Origin: Paracoccus versutus | Lineage (GTDB): Bacteria > Pseudomonadota > Alphaproteobacteria > Rhodobacterales > Rhodobacteraceae | DNA length: 64,000 nt | Direction of reading: 5' to 3' | NCBI RefSeq assembly: GCF_000763885.1 | Contig: NZ_JRKO01000008.1 | Location: 1-64,000 of the forward strand | Position numbers and translations under genes: made by a program | Notes under the pieces: model-generated | Database searches by the model: none | The model's input: only the letters and a program-made list of their open reading frames with translations | Told to the model about the DNA's origin: nothing | Shown: positions 36,151 through 45,844 of the stretch, piece by piece | Layout: each line of letters opens with the position of its first letter | Numbering within the stretch: position 1 is the stretch's first letter

Positions 36151-37926
36151 TTACTCGCGCGGCAGCACGCGCAGGCGCAGCTCGCGCAGCTGCTCGTTCG
36201 TCGGCTCGCTGGGGGCGCCCATCATCAGGTCTTCGGCGCGCTGGTTCATCGGGAACATGATGACCTCGCGGATGTTCACCTCGTCGGCCAGCAGCATGAC
36301 GATGCGGTCGATCCCCGCCGCGCAGCCGCCGTGCGGGGGCGCGCCATAGCGGAAGGCCTTGACCATGCCGCCGAACCGCTTTTCCACCTCGTCCCGGCCA
36401 TAGCCGGCCAGTTCGAAGGCGCGGAACATGATCTCGGGGCGGTGGTTGCGGATCGCGCCCGAGACCAGCTCATAGCCGTTGCAGGCCAGGTCGTATTGAT
36501 AGCCCTTGACCGCCAGCGGGTCGCCCGCCAGCGCATCCAGGCCCCCCTGCGGCATCGAGAACGGGTTGTGGCTGAAGTCGATCCGCCCGTCCTCGCCCTT
36601 TTCATACATCGGGAAATCGACGATCCAGGCGAACTTGAACTGGTTCTCGTCGATCAGGCCCAGCTCGCGGCCGATCTCGTTGCGGGCGCGGCCGGCGACG
36701 GCCTCGAAACCCTCGGGCTTGCCGCCCAGGAAGAAGGCCGCGTCGCCCTCGCCCAGGCCCAGCTGGGTGCGGATCGCCTCGGTCTTCTCGGGGCCCAGCG
36801 CCTTGGCGATGGGGCCGGCGGCTTCGGTCGTGCCGTCCTCGGCCTTGCGCCAGAAGATATAGCCCATGCCGGGCAGGCCCTGCTGCTGGGCGAATGCGTT
36901 CATGCGGTCGGCGAACTTGCGCGAGCCGCCGGTGGGCGCGGGAATGGCGCGGACCTCGGTGCCCTCCTGCTCCAGCAACTTCGCGAAGATCGCAAAGCCC
37001 GAGCCGCGGAAATGCTCGCTGACCACCTGCATCTCGATGGGGTTGCGCAGGTCGGGCTTGTCCGAGCCGTATTTCAGCATCGCCTCGGCATAGGGGATGC
37101 GCGGCCAGGTCGCGTCGACCCGGCGGCCGCCGCCGAAGGTTTCGAACAGGCCCTGGATCACCGGCTGGACGGCGCGGAACACGTCCTCCTGCTCGACGAA
37201 GGACATCTCGACGTCGAGCTGGTAGAAATCGGTGGGCGAGCGGTCGGCGCGCGGATCCTCGTCGCGGAAGCAGGGCGCGATCTGGAAATACTTGTCGAAG
37301 CCCGCGACCATGATCAGCTGCTTGAACTGCTGCGGCGCCTGCGGCAGGGCGTAGAACTTGCCCGGATGCAGGCGCGAGGGCACCAGGAAGTCGCGCGCGC
37401 CCTCGGGCGAGCTGGCGGTGATGATCGGGGTCTGGAACTCGGTGAAGCCCTGGTCCCACATCGCGTCGCGCAGCCATTTGACCACGCGCGAGCGCAGCAT
37501 GATGTTGTTGTGCAGGCTTTCGCGGCGCAGGTCGAGGAAGCGATAGGCCAGCCGCGTCTCCTCGGGATAGTCTTGGTCGCCGAAGACCGGCAGCGGCAGG
37601 TCGTCCGCGGCGCCCAGGATCTCCATATCGGTGGCATAGACCTCGATCTCGCCGGTGGGCAGCTTGGGGTTGACCAGGCTCGGGTCGCGCAGCTTGACGC
37701 GGCCGTCGATGCGGATCACCGTCTCGGCCCGCAGCTTTTCCAGTGCCGGGAAGGCGGGCGAGTCGCTGTCGGCGATCACCTGGGTGATGCCGTAATGGTC
37801 GCGCAGGTCGATGAACAGCACCCCGCCATGGTCGCGGACCCGGTGGACCCAGCCGGACAGACGGACTTCGGACCCGGCGGCAGCGGCGGTCAGCTCGCCG
37901 CAGGTATGGCTGCGATAGGCGCTCAT
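36151..37926 (-). CDS. aspS: Aspartyl-tRNA synthetase
   Basis: 591 aa bacterial-type class IIb synthetase. An N-terminal OB-fold anticodon domain ([22 protein letters not shown]) comes first. Motif 2 is [19 protein letters not shown], a GAD-type insertion follows, and motif 3 is [20 protein letters not shown]. It charges tRNA-Asp; whether it also charges tRNA-Asn cannot be told here. The start ATG 37926 follows AAGGGG. Monocistronic. Confidence 0.95.
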   Translation of the reverse strand: MSAYRSHTCGELTAAAAGSEVRLSGWVHRVRDHGGVLFIDLRDHYGITQVIADSDSPAFPALEKLRAETVIRIDGRVKLRDPSLVNPKLPTGEIEVYATDMEILGAADDLPLPVFGDQDYPEETRLAYRFLDLRRESLHNNIMLRSRVVKWLRDAMWDQGFTEFQTPIITASSPEGARDFLVPSRLHPGKFYALPQAPQQFKQLIMVAGFDKYFQIAPCFRDEDPRADRSPTDFYQLDVEMSFVEQEDVFRAVQPVIQGLFETFGGGRRVDATWPRIPYAEAMLKYGSDKPDLRNPIEMQVVSEHFRGSGFAIFAKLLEQEGTEVRAIPAPTGGSRKFADRMNAFAQQQGLPGMGYIFWRKAEDGTTEAAGPIAKALGPEKTEAIRTQLGLGEGDAAFFLGGKPEGFEAVAGRARNEIGRELGLIDENQFKFAWIVDFPMYEKGEDGRIDFSHNPFSMPQGGLDALAGDPLAVKGYQYDLACNGYELVSGAIRNHRPEIMFRAFELAGYGRDEVEKRFGGMVKAFRYGAPPHGGCAAGIDRIVMLLADEVNIREVIMFPMNQRAEDLMMGAPSEPTNEQLRELRLRVLPRE

Positions 37927-37986
37927 CGTTTTTCCCCTTGCGTATCGGCCCCGCATGAACCGCGCCGCGCGGGCGAAGTCAAGCAA

Positions 37987-38643
37987 TCAGAACGGCCTCA
38001 CCACGTTGCCGGTGTAGAAATAGGCGCCCATGCCGACGGCAAAGAGGACATTCCCCGCCACCGCATGCAAGACCCAGGCCGAGGGGAAGCCGCGCTCCAG
38101 ATAGGCGCGGGCAAAGAACCAGCCGCCGACGAAGGTCAGCACCGCCACCACCCAGGACCAATACATCAGGTGCGCAAAGGAAAACACCGCCGCGTTCAGC
38201 GCGATCGCCCCCTGCCCCGCCGGCAGCAGCGCGGCGTAGCGGTGGAAGAACAGCGGGCGAAAGATCAGCTCCTGCGGCAGGGCCGAGAGGATCGGGTAGA
38301 ACACCCAGATCACCGGCAGGAACTCGGGCCGCTGCCGCACGATCTGGAAGATCGAGTTCGGCCGGTCGAGCGCCAGGATCGCCAGCCCCGTCAGCAGGGT
38401 GGCCAGCGCGATGGCCAGGATCTCGCGCCAGGGCAAGCGGCTCCAGCCGCGCACCAGACTGTGCCAGTGAAAGCCGCCGGTGCGCCACAAGAGGCCCAGC
38501 CCCGCCAGGCTGAACACCGCCAGCGCCTCGAACAGCAAGTGGCCGGGCAGGAACAGCGCGATGACCAGCGGCGCCCCCAGGTAGAGCGCCGCGAATTCGG
38601 CCCAGAGCAGGCCGCGCCTTATTGCAGGCGCTGGCTCAGCCAT
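37987..38643 (-). CDS. CPBP-family intramembrane protein with a variant active-site motif
   Basis: 218 aa, about six to seven membrane helices. CPBP (ABI/CAAX protease) motifs: QELIFRPLFFHR (motif 1, Gln in place of the first Glu of EExxxR), FSFAHLMY (motif 2 His) and HAVAGN (motif 3). The missing first Glu may reduce or alter activity. The start ATG 38643 lies inside the 3' end of the lysozyme gene (25-bp overlap), so the two are probably translationally coupled. Confidence 0.82.
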   Translation of the reverse strand: MAEPAPAIRRGLLWAEFAALYLGAPLVIALFLPGHLLFEALAVFSLAGLGLLWRTGGFHWHSLVRGWSRLPWREILAIALATLLTGLAILALDRPNSIFQIVRQRPEFLPVIWVFYPILSALPQELIFRPLFFHRYAALLPAGQGAIALNAAVFSFAHLMYWSWVVAVLTFVGGWFFARAYLERGFPSAWVLHAVAGNVLFAVGMGAYFYTGNVVRPF

Positions 38644-39401
38644 GCCCGCCACTGCGCGGGCGAGCCCGCAAAGACGTTCAGGTCCACGTTGCCGCGGATC
38701 CCCGGCACGATGCCGGTGCCGGTATATTGCCAGAACGTATAGCGCTGGCCGGGATAGACGATGCGCGGATGGCCCGCGACCGAGCGCAGCCAGAACTCCT
38801 CGGGCCAGGAGCCGAGGTTGTTGTCGCGGTAGAAATCGACCGTCGTGTAGATGATCGGGCGCTGGCCATAGTGCCGGTGCAGGATGTCCTTGAAGATCTT
38901 GGCCTCGCGCAGCACCTCGTGGCTGGCCGGGCGATGCGGGCAGGTCTTGGAGGCGGTCCATTCCAGGTCCAGCACCGGCGGCATGGCGCCGCGTTCCCTG
39001 GGCACGTTGGCGATGAACCAGGCCGCCTGTTCCGAGCCCGAGCGGCAGAAATAGAAATAGTGATAGGCGCCGCGCGGGATGCGGGCCTGCGCCGCCTCCT
39101 GCCAGTAGCGGCGGAAGTTCGGGTCGGCATGGTCGCCGCCTTCGGTCGCCTTGATGAAGGCGAAGCTGATGCCCGAACTGCGCACCCGGTGCCAGTCGAT
39201 CTCGCCCTGCCAGCGCGAGATGTCGATGCCGTGGACCGGGTGGTCATAGGGATGCCCGCCGATCCAGGGATGCGGCGCGCTGTCGCCGAACTGCGGGCCG
39301 CTGCCCTGCCCCGCCATCACCGCCGGCCCGCTCGAGGGCCCCCCGCAGGAGGCCAGCGCGACCAGCGCCAGCACTGCCATAATCTTGCCCAGGAATGTCA
39401 T
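38619..39401 (-). CDS. GH25-family lysozyme lipoprotein
   Basis: 260 aa. The lipoprotein signal peptide ends at the lipobox LASC (Cys19). The GH25 muramidase domain spans about residues 55-260: HGIDISRWQGEIDW, SFAFIKATEG, GAYHYFYFC, VLDLEW (catalytic Asp and Glu) and TFWQYTGTG. It would cleave peptidoglycan from the envelope side. An AGAGGG site precedes the start. It is first in a two-gene unit with the CPBP protein. Confidence 0.9.
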   Translation of the reverse strand: MTFLGKIMAVLALVALASCGGPSSGPAVMAGQGSGPQFGDSAPHPWIGGHPYDHPVHGIDISRWQGEIDWHRVRSSGISFAFIKATEGGDHADPNFRRYWQEAAQARIPRGAYHYFYFCRSGSEQAAWFIANVPRERGAMPPVLDLEWTASKTCPHRPASHEVLREAKIFKDILHRHYGQRPIIYTTVDFYRDNNLGSWPEEFWLRSVAGHPRIVYPGQRYTFWQYTGTGIVPGIRGNVDLNVFAGSPAQWRAWLSQRLQ

Positions 39402-39489
39402 CTCTGCCCTCTGCCCGCGCCTTTCCGGCGCCTTCGTCCCTGCGCCTGTGTTCGGCGCCTGTCCGTCCTTATCGCAAAGGTGCGACGCT

Positions 39490-39509
39490 CTGTCACGATG
39501 GCGTGACAG
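39490..39509. promoter_or_regulatory. Inverted repeat upstream of the GH25 lysozyme gene
   Basis: CTGTCAC (39490-39496) and GTGACAG (39503-39509) form a perfect 7-bp dyad around six bases, 89 bp upstream of the lysozyme start and within 33 bp of the stop of the unknown gene at 39543. It could be an operator; no regulator is adjacent. Confidence 0.35.
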
Positions 39510-39542
39510 TCACGAGTTTGTCAGCGGCGGCGGAGGCCGCGG

Positions 39543-40481
39543 TCAAAGGGGCACGATCCTGCCCGATGCCTCCCTGCGGACCCCGCGGCTGGCAAGTGCG
39601 GCGCGGTCGTCGGCTTGGCGGATCAGGTCGTTATGCAGCTGCGGGATGCCGCCGTCGATATTGGCCGCGTTATATTCCTCGGCCGAATAGGCGGTGCCTT
39701 CGGCATCGTAAAGCGTAAGCGTTCCGTCGGCGGACACGTCCATGATCTTGCCCAGCGTGCCATGGGTAATGCTGAAGCCCTGGAAGCTGCCGTCATAGAC
39801 CGGCCGCGTCACGCTGGTCGTATCGAAGCTGAACAGATTGGCCAGCGACGCGGCCCTCGATTCCAGGAAATTAATATTGCCCACGATTTCCGAAGTCCCA
39901 TGCGCATTCGCGCTTTCCAAGCCCGCGAATCCGCCCTCCATGCCATAGATCCTGCCCGAAGGATCGAGCATGGTGTCGCTGTTTTTCTGAACCAACGCCA
40001 TGTCGGCAACGGCAGTTTTTGCGCGCTCTGCGAGGGCCTTGCCAAAGTGATAGGCCATCGCCATCGCATCCGAGCGGGCCGGGAAATCCGCATCGCGTTT
40101 CGTCGCGGTCGCGCTGTGGCCCATCGGACCCATCTCCGCGGGTAGAAACACCCCCTCGTATCTCATACGCGGGTCGGTATCGCTCCGCGCCCAGAGACGC
40201 GCCATCCCAGTATTGGGATCGAACGGGCTGAGGGATCCATCTCGCAGCTGCGCATCCTGAGCGATCATCTTCTTGATATCTGCCTCCATCGCGGCAAAAC
40301 GCGCAGGGTCGGCAGAGGTGTCAGACGTGTAGGTAACGCCGGGCGCCGGCTGTGCATCAGCCCTGGCCTTTGCCTCCGCCCCTGTATTCGTTGCAAGCGC
40401 GGCAATGGTCGCCGCTGCCTGGGATGTAACCTTCTGCCCTGTCAGCACGGCAAGGGCGATCGTCCCGGAACTGATCTGCAC
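39543..40481 (-). CDS. Hypothetical protein, 312 aa
   Basis: 312 aa from GTG 40481, with GAGG eight bases upstream; an ATG 17 bases further out is in another frame. There is a small-residue-rich N-terminus (ISSGTIALAVLTGQ...) without a clear signal peptide. A soluble body follows, with VYDGSFQGFSITHGTLGKIMDVSADGTLTLYDAEGTAY near residues 230-268. I recognise no family. It is divergent from the RTX gene across 114 bp and its 5' part is somewhat less GC-rich than the window average. Confidence 0.65.
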   Translation of the reverse strand: MQISSGTIALAVLTGQKVTSQAAATIAALATNTGAEAKARADAQPAPGVTYTSDTSADPARFAAMEADIKKMIAQDAQLRDGSLSPFDPNTGMARLWARSDTDPRMRYEGVFLPAEMGPMGHSATATKRDADFPARSDAMAMAYHFGKALAERAKTAVADMALVQKNSDTMLDPSGRIYGMEGGFAGLESANAHGTSEIVGNINFLESRAASLANLFSFDTTSVTRPVYDGSFQGFSITHGTLGKIMDVSADGTLTLYDAEGTAYSAEEYNAANIDGGIPQLHNDLIRQADDRAALASRGVRREASGRIVPL

Positions 40482-40595
40482 GGCTTGAACCTCAACATGA
40501 TAAAAACGATTGCATGAGGCCTAGTCATAGGCGAAAGTCAGGTTTCTACCAACTTCCAAATCTTGAAAATTTTCTGAAAGTTAAAGAGGTATACT

Positions 40596-41621
40596 GTGGC
40601 TGTTTATACGGGAACGAGTGGCAGCGATGTTTTTCTTGGAACATCCGGCGTCGACAGCATGTACGGATATGGAGGATCCGACACCATTTTCGGCAACGCC
40701 GGGAATGATTATATAGACGGCGGAAACGGCTCAGACAGTCTGTATGGAGAAGATGGCCATGACTATGTTTTGGGCGGAGAAGGCTACGACTACATAAACG
40801 GGGGAATCGGGAACGACACCCTTTTGGGTGGGGATGATATGGACACCATTTATGGTGGTAACGGCGACGACAGCATAGATGGCGGGAAGGGAAGGGACAT
40901 CATTTATGCGGGGAACGGGAATGATGTGATCATCGTGGATAGCTCATGGGATTATGTGCAGCTATCCGGCGACAATATAGATGGAGGTTTTGGACTCGAC
41001 ACAATCCTCGCTTCAGACTCATCCAGCTCTGGATCTTCCTTTTCTATCCGGCTGGGGAATATTGTGGATATTGAGAAATTATACAACAGTAGCGCCACAA
41101 AAATCTTGAATATCGAAGGAAGCGTTTCCATAGACCTGTCGAAGATTACAGTTTTTGAAAGCGCTGGCGGCGCAATGGGGTGGATATATGGCGAGTCTAC
41201 GAATGACATGATCAAGGGATTCGATCTTGCGACCGTTGGCATCCGTGATGGTGACAGAATTTATGGCGGCAGTGGAAATGACACCATATATGGATATGCA
41301 GGAAACGACCAACTCGACGGCGGCGCGGGAAATGATGTTCTGATTGGCGGGGTCGGGGACGACAGATTGTTCGGATGGGCCAACGCAGATACTTTCCAGT
41401 TCAAATACGATGCCAATGAGGGCAGCGACAGCATCGGGGACTTCACCGACGGCACCGACAGGATCCAGCTTACCAATACCGGCGGCGGCGTGACGTTCGA
41501 CGACCTCGTGCTTACCGATGTCGGCGCGGATTGCCGTATAGATCTGGCCAGCGGAACCTCGATCCTGATCGTGGGCGTCGGTTCCGCCGCGCTCGACGCG
41601 GGCGATTTCATCTTCAGCTGA
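40596..41621 (+). CDS. RTX-type calcium-binding protein with type I secretion C-terminus
   Basis: 341 aa from GTG 40596 (AAAGAGG site). About ten glycine-rich GGxGxDxx nonapeptides at residues ~20-112 and four more at ~225-270 should form calcium-filled parallel beta-rolls. The ending (FDDLVLTDVGADCRIDL...GDFIFS) resembles the serralysin-type C-terminal secretion region used by type I ABC exporters. No enzymatic domain is seen and no exporter genes adjoin. The DNA up to about 41390 is AT-richer with rare codons, while the last ~230 bp match the GC-rich host. Confidence 0.85.
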   Translation: MAVYTGTSGSDVFLGTSGVDSMYGYGGSDTIFGNAGNDYIDGGNGSDSLYGEDGHDYVLGGEGYDYINGGIGNDTLLGGDDMDTIYGGNGDDSIDGGKGRDIIYAGNGNDVIIVDSSWDYVQLSGDNIDGGFGLDTILASDSSSSGSSFSIRLGNIVDIEKLYNSSATKILNIEGSVSIDLSKITVFESAGGAMGWIYGESTNDMIKGFDLATVGIRDGDRIYGGSGNDTIYGYAGNDQLDGGAGNDVLIGGVGDDRLFGWANADTFQFKYDANEGSDSIGDFTDGTDRIQLTNTGGGVTFDDLVLTDVGADCRIDLASGTSILIVGVGSAALDAGDFIFS

Positions 41622-41625
41622 CGGC

Positions 41626-41640
41626 AGGCCCCAGGGGCCT
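41626..41640. terminator. Short hairpin between RTX and FAD-oxidase genes
   Basis: AGGCCCC (41626-41632) and GGGGCCT (41634-41640) are perfect inverted arms around one base, filling the gap between the converging stops of the RTX gene and the FAD-linked oxidase gene. No T-tract on either strand; a weak bidirectional terminator or mRNA end stabiliser is the likely role. Confidence 0.4.
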
Positions 41641-43019
41641 CAATCGGCCTCGGGCACCAGCTTGCCGGGGTTGAGCACCCCCTCGGGGTCCAGCGCCTGC
41701 TTGATCGCCGCCATGACGCCGATGGCCGCGCCGTGCTGGGCGGGCATCAGGGGGCGCTTGCCGATGCCCACGCCATGCTCGCCGGTGATGGTGCCGCCCA
41801 CCGCGATCGCACGCTCGGCCATGCGCAGCGCGACGCGCTTGGCGGCGGCAAGCTCGGCCTCGTCGCCGGGCGTCACCAGGATCTGGGCATGGAAATTGCC
41901 GTCGCCGACATGGCCGACGATGGGGCCCAGCAGGCCCTCGGCGCGGATGTCCTCGGCCGCCGCCGCCACCGCGGCGGGCAGATGCGACATCGGCACGCAG
42001 ACATCCGTCACCACCGCCGTCGCCCCCGGCCGCAGCGCCAGGCAGGAACGATAGGCGTTATGGCGCATCTTCCACAAGGCCGCCCGCGCCTCGGGGGTGG
42101 TCGCCCAGTCGAAGCCGGTGCCGCCGAACTCGGCCGCCAGCGCGCCGAAGGCCTCGGCATCGCCCTTGACCGAGGCGGAGGAGCCGTGGAACTCGACCAT
42201 CAGATGCGGGCCTTCATGCATCTGCGTGCCCGAGGCGCGGTTGAAGGCGCGCACCACGTCGGCGTCGATGAACTCGATCCGCGCCATCGGGATGCCGGAC
42301 TGGATCGTGGCGGTGACGCATTCCACCGCCTGCTCCAGCGTCGAAAAGCCGCAGACGGCCGCGGCGACCTCCTCGGGCTGGCCATGCAGGCGCAGGGTCA
42401 GTTCGGTGATGATGCCAAGCGTGCCTTCGGAACCGACGAAAAGCGCCGTCAGGTCATAGCCGGCACTGGATTTCGCCGCCCGCGTGCCGGTGCGGATGAC
42501 GCGCCCGTCCGCCAGCACCACCTCGAGCGCCAGCACGTTGTCGCGCATGGTGCCATAGCGCACGGCCGTGGTGCCCGAGGCGCGCGTCGCCGCCATGCCG
42601 CCCAGCGAGGCATTGGCGCCGGGATCGACCGGGAAGAACAGGCCGGTCGCGCGCAGCTCAAGGTTCAGCGCCTCGCGCGTGCAGCCGGGCTGGACGCTGA
42701 CCTGCATGTCCTCGGCCCGGATCTCCAGCACGCGGTCCATCTTGGTCAGGTCGATCACCAGCCCGCCCTGCGGCGCCAGCGCCTGCCCTTCCAGCGAGGT
42801 GCCGGTGCCCCAGCCGATCATCGGCACGCGATGCGCATGGCAGATGGCGGCGATGCGCGAGGCCTCCTGGGTCGAGACCGGCCAGGCCACCGCATCGGGC
42901 GGCGGCGCGCGGTGGAAGGTCTCGGACTGGGCGTGCAGGTCGCGGTCGGCGCCGCTGGTGGACAGGCGCGCGCCCAGAAGCGCGGAAAGCGCGTCGAGGG
43001 CCGGGGCGGGAATCGGCAT
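41640..43019 (-). CDS. FAD-linked oxidase, D-lactate/glycolate dehydrogenase type
   Basis: 459 aa from ATG 43019 (AGGAG at six-base spacing; the ATG two codons earlier abuts it). N-terminal FAD_binding_4 domain: VPMIGWGTGTSLEGQ, DPGANASLGGMAATRASGTTAVRYGTM, FVGSEGTLGIITELTLRL. The C-terminal domain carries the metal/substrate block VGHVGDGNFH and ITGEHGVGIGKR. It oxidises D-lactate or a similar 2-hydroxyacid and passes electrons to quinone or cytochrome c. GlcD versus Dld cannot be separated here. Confidence 0.85.
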   Translation of the reverse strand: MPIPAPALDALSALLGARLSTSGADRDLHAQSETFHRAPPPDAVAWPVSTQEASRIAAICHAHRVPMIGWGTGTSLEGQALAPQGGLVIDLTKMDRVLEIRAEDMQVSVQPGCTREALNLELRATGLFFPVDPGANASLGGMAATRASGTTAVRYGTMRDNVLALEVVLADGRVIRTGTRAAKSSAGYDLTALFVGSEGTLGIITELTLRLHGQPEEVAAAVCGFSTLEQAVECVTATIQSGIPMARIEFIDADVVRAFNRASGTQMHEGPHLMVEFHGSSASVKGDAEAFGALAAEFGGTGFDWATTPEARAALWKMRHNAYRSCLALRPGATAVVTDVCVPMSHLPAAVAAAAEDIRAEGLLGPIVGHVGDGNFHAQILVTPGDEAELAAAKRVALRMAERAIAVGGTITGEHGVGIGKRPLMPAQHGAAIGVMAAIKQALDPEGVLNPGKLVPEAD

Positions 43020-43085
43020 GGACATCTCCTGCGGCATTGGTATGGCAGTTGATAGTCCCGGCGGCAGGCCAAGGGCAAGCCGGGG

Positions 43086-44054
43086 TCAGGACTTGGCGCC
43101 CACCACGCCCTTCACCGCCTCGATGGCGGGGGTGACGGCGTAATGCGCCACCGGAATCAGGATCATGCCCCAAATCACCCCGAAGATGCCGTCGAAGAAG
43201 GCGGTGGTGGTCCAGGCGGCAAGGCCCGGTGCCGCGGGCAGGGCCTGGGCCGCGGCCTCGGCCGCGCCGTGGATCCAGTCATAGGGCTGGTGCTGGCCCA
43301 GCACATGCAGCCCGTGGATGACGATCTGGCCGCCGACCCAGATCATCGCCGCGGTGCCGACCACGGTCAGCACCTTCATGAAGCCCGGCATGACATGGAC
43401 GATGCCCCGCCCCAGCCCCGCGGCAGGGCCGCCGCGTTCGTGCAGGTGCAGGCCGAAATCGTCCGCCTTCACGATCAGCGCCACGAAGCCGTAGACCGCG
43501 ACGGTGATGCCCACCGCCACCACCGCCAGGATCAGCGCCTTCATCCAGATCGCATCGCCGTTCGGGATCGCGGCCAGCGCGATGGTCATGATCTCGGCCG
43601 AGAGGATGAAGTCGGTCTTGATCGCGCCGCGCACCCGTTCCTCTTCCAGCCCGCCCCCCCCCTCGGCGGTCGCCTGCAGATGCGGCTCGTTTATCTTGTG
43701 ATGGCTGAGCGCATGCACCAGCTTCTCGGCCCCCTCGAAGCACAGGTAGGAGCCGCCCAGCATCAGCAGCGGCGTGATCGCCCAGGGCGCGAAGGCCGAG
43801 AGCAGCAGCGCGATGGGCAGCAGGATCACCAGCTTGTTGAAAAGCGAGCCGCGCGCGATCTTCATCACGATCGGCACCTCGCGCGCGGCGGAAAAGCCGT
43901 GGACGTATTTCGGCGTCACCGCGGCGTCGTCGATCACCGCGCCTGCGGCCTTGGCGCCGGCCTTGACCGCCTGACCCGCCACGTCGTCGACCGATGCGGC
44001 CGCGATCTTGGCGATCCCCGCCACGTCATCCAGCAGCGCCAGCAATCCGCTCAT
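43086..44054 (-). CDS. DUF808 family membrane protein (YedI-like)
   Basis: 322 aa. The N-terminus [51 protein letters not shown]-type region is the DUF808 signature (only its order is noted here). Six or so membrane helices follow, with [15 protein letters not shown]. Proposed to be a transporter-like protein; function unknown. The start ATG 44054 has only a weak GGGA site. It is divergent from cobS. Confidence 0.85.
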   Translation of the reverse strand: MSGLLALLDDVAGIAKIAAASVDDVAGQAVKAGAKAAGAVIDDAAVTPKYVHGFSAAREVPIVMKIARGSLFNKLVILLPIALLLSAFAPWAITPLLMLGGSYLCFEGAEKLVHALSHHKINEPHLQATAEGGGGLEEERVRGAIKTDFILSAEIMTIALAAIPNGDAIWMKALILAVVAVGITVAVYGFVALIVKADDFGLHLHERGGPAAGLGRGIVHVMPGFMKVLTVVGTAAMIWVGGQIVIHGLHVLGQHQPYDWIHGAAEAAAQALPAAPGLAAWTTTAFFDGIFGVIWGMILIPVAHYAVTPAIEAVKGVVGAKS

Positions 44055-44207
44055 GTCCGTTTCCCGTCCCAGGTTCCTGCGCGGCACTCTAGGCGGCGGC
44101 GCGCCCATGCGCAATTCGCAGCCGCGGCGACGGTTCCCGCGCCCCGCCCGGCTTGCACCCGCGCGGGGAATCATTCATCAAGCATGGGACAATCGAAAGG
44201 GCCGCCC

Positions 44208-45182
44208 ATGCTGGATCAGAACGCGAAACCGACCGAAGAGATCGACCTGCGCGAGGTCTTCGGCCTAGACAGCGACATGAAGGTCAAGGGCTTTGCCGAA
44301 CGCTCGGACCGGGTGCCCGACATCGACACGACCTACAAGTTCGATCCCGACACCACGCTGGCGATCCTGGCGGGCTTTGCCTACAACCGTCGGGTGATGA
44401 TCCAGGGCTATCACGGCACCGGCAAATCCACCCATATCGAGCAGGTGGCGGCGCGGCTGAACTGGCCCTGCGTGCGGGTGAACCTGGACAGCCACGTCAG
44501 CCGGATCGACCTGATCGGCAAGGACGCGATCAAGCTGGTGGACGGCAAGCAGGTCACGGTCTTCCACGAGGGCATCCTGCCCTGGGCCCTGCGCAACCCG
44601 ACCGCCATCGTCTTCGACGAATACGACGCCGGCCGGGCCGACGTGATGTTCGTGATCCAGCGCGTGCTGGAGGCGGACGGCAAGCTGACGCTTCTGGACC
44701 AGAACGAGGTCATCACCCCGAACCCCTATTTCCGCCTGTTCGCGACGGCGAACACCGTGGGCCTGGGCGACACCACCGGCCTCTATCACGGCACGCAGCA
44801 GATCAACCAGGGCCAGATGGACCGCTGGTCGCTGGTGGCGACGCTGAACTACCTGAGCCACGACGCCGAGGCGGCGATCGTGCTGGCCAAGAACCCGACC
44901 TACAACACCGAAAAAGGCCGCAAGATCATCAGCCAGATGGTGACGCTGGCCGACCTGACGCGCACGGCCTTCATGCAGGGGGATCTCTCCACGGTCATGT
45001 CGCCGCGCACGGTGATCGCCTGGGCGCAGAACGCGCGCATCTTCGGCGACAACGTGGGCTATGCCTTCCGCCTGACCTTCCTGAACAAATGCGACGAGTT
45101 GGAGCGCCAGACGGTGGCCGAGTTCTATCAGCGCCTGTTCGACGAGGAACTGCCGGAAAGCGCGGCGGTCAAGGCGGGCTAA
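44208..45182 (+). CDS. cobS: Aerobic cobaltochelatase subunit CobS
   Basis: 324 aa AAA+ ATPase. Walker A GYHGTGKS (67-74), Walker [10 protein letters not shown] near residue 140, and [21 protein letters not shown] sensor region. With CobT it forms the chaperone-like complex that drives cobalt insertion into hydrogenobyrinic acid a,c-diamide by CobN. ATG 44208 follows AAAGGG; an ATG eight codons earlier lacks a site. CobS and CobT genes are usually adjacent, but here an inverted hicAB pair lies between them. Confidence 0.95.
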   Translation: MLDQNAKPTEEIDLREVFGLDSDMKVKGFAERSDRVPDIDTTYKFDPDTTLAILAGFAYNRRVMIQGYHGTGKSTHIEQVAARLNWPCVRVNLDSHVSRIDLIGKDAIKLVDGKQVTVFHEGILPWALRNPTAIVFDEYDAGRADVMFVIQRVLEADGKLTLLDQNEVITPNPYFRLFATANTVGLGDTTGLYHGTQQINQGQMDRWSLVATLNYLSHDAEAAIVLAKNPTYNTEKGRKIISQMVTLADLTRTAFMQGDLSTVMSPRTVIAWAQNARIFGDNVGYAFRLTFLNKCDELERQTVAEFYQRLFDEELPESAAVKAG

Positions 45183-45571
45183 TGCCCGCCCTTGATCTCG
45201 TTCAGGGCCGCCATCGCCAGAAAGCCCGAGCGGGTCAGGCCCAATTGCTCTGCCGCCGTATCGACCGCGTCCAGCGTTCCGGCATCCATGCTGACATTCA
45301 CCCGGCGCTGCCTGGTCATGCGACGGATATGCGGCACCGCGATCAGGAAAGCGCCAGCCGTCAGCTCTGCCGCGCATTCGGCGGCGATTTCGCCCAAGGC
45401 GCGGGGCTGGCTGTCCGGGGCGTCCTCGAACCACAGTTCCAACGCCTCGACCGCGTTCGGCAGGATGTCCTTTTCGTCATCGGCCGCCGAAAAGCAGCCC
45501 GGCAGGTCCGGGAAACGGATGCCAAAGGCGCTGTCGGGAGCTTTTTCGACCAATGCCAGATAGGTTTTCAT
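45179..45571 (-). CDS. hicB: HicB-type antitoxin with C-terminal DNA-binding segment
   Basis: 130 aa. The N-terminal HicB fold [37 protein letters not shown]-like region (about 3-50) should bind and block HicA. The C-terminal [38 protein letters not shown] (about 88-126) resembles a ribbon-helix-helix repressor domain. The start ATG 45571 has GGAGGA upstream and overlaps the hicA stop by 4 bp. Its own stop overlaps the convergent cobS stop by 4 bp. Confidence 0.88.
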   Translation of the reverse strand: MKTYLALVEKAPDSAFGIRFPDLPGCFSAADDEKDILPNAVEALELWFEDAPDSQPRALGEIAAECAAELTAGAFLIAVPHIRRMTRQRRVNVSMDAGTLDAVDTAAEQLGLTRSGFLAMAALNEIKGGH

Positions 45572-45768
45572 TCCTTGTCCTCCAACCATCCTGCCATGCG
45601 CGCGATGCTGCGGGCCGTGCCAAGGGGCAAGTCCTTTTTGGGGTGCGGCACGATCACGACGCGCCCTTCCTTGCGGAACTTGTGATGCGATCCCCGGACC
45701 GAAACCTCTTCCCAGCCTTCCGCGGCAAGACGGCGCAGAATGTCGCGGCTGTTCCGAAGGATGTCCAT
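45568..45768 (-). CDS. hicA: HicA-type toxin (mRNA interferase)
   Basis: 66 aa. The double-stranded-RNA-binding-like fold has ILRRLAAEGWEEVSVRGSHHKFRK with the catalytic His28 in GSHHKF, followed by VIVPHPKKDLPLGTARSIARMAG, the full HicA pattern. It would cleave mRNA when freed from HicB. First gene of the pair; only 76 bp separate its start from that of the divergent cobT. That gap is AT-richer and must hold both promoters. Confidence 0.9.
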   Translation of the reverse strand: MDILRNSRDILRRLAAEGWEEVSVRGSHHKFRKEGRVVIVPHPKKDLPLGTARSIARMAGWLEDKE

Positions 45769-45844
45769 GTGTGTAAATATGTGCGCATGAGCTGCTGCGT
45801 CAAGTCCTCTCGACAGCCGGCCTGAACTGGCCCAGAAATAGATC

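Noticed and set aside
40563-40595. TTGAAA...TATACT as the RTX gene promoter
   Set aside because: Spacing is 21 bases and the TATACT abuts the GTG start, which would give a leaderless transcript despite a good ribosome site; not supported.
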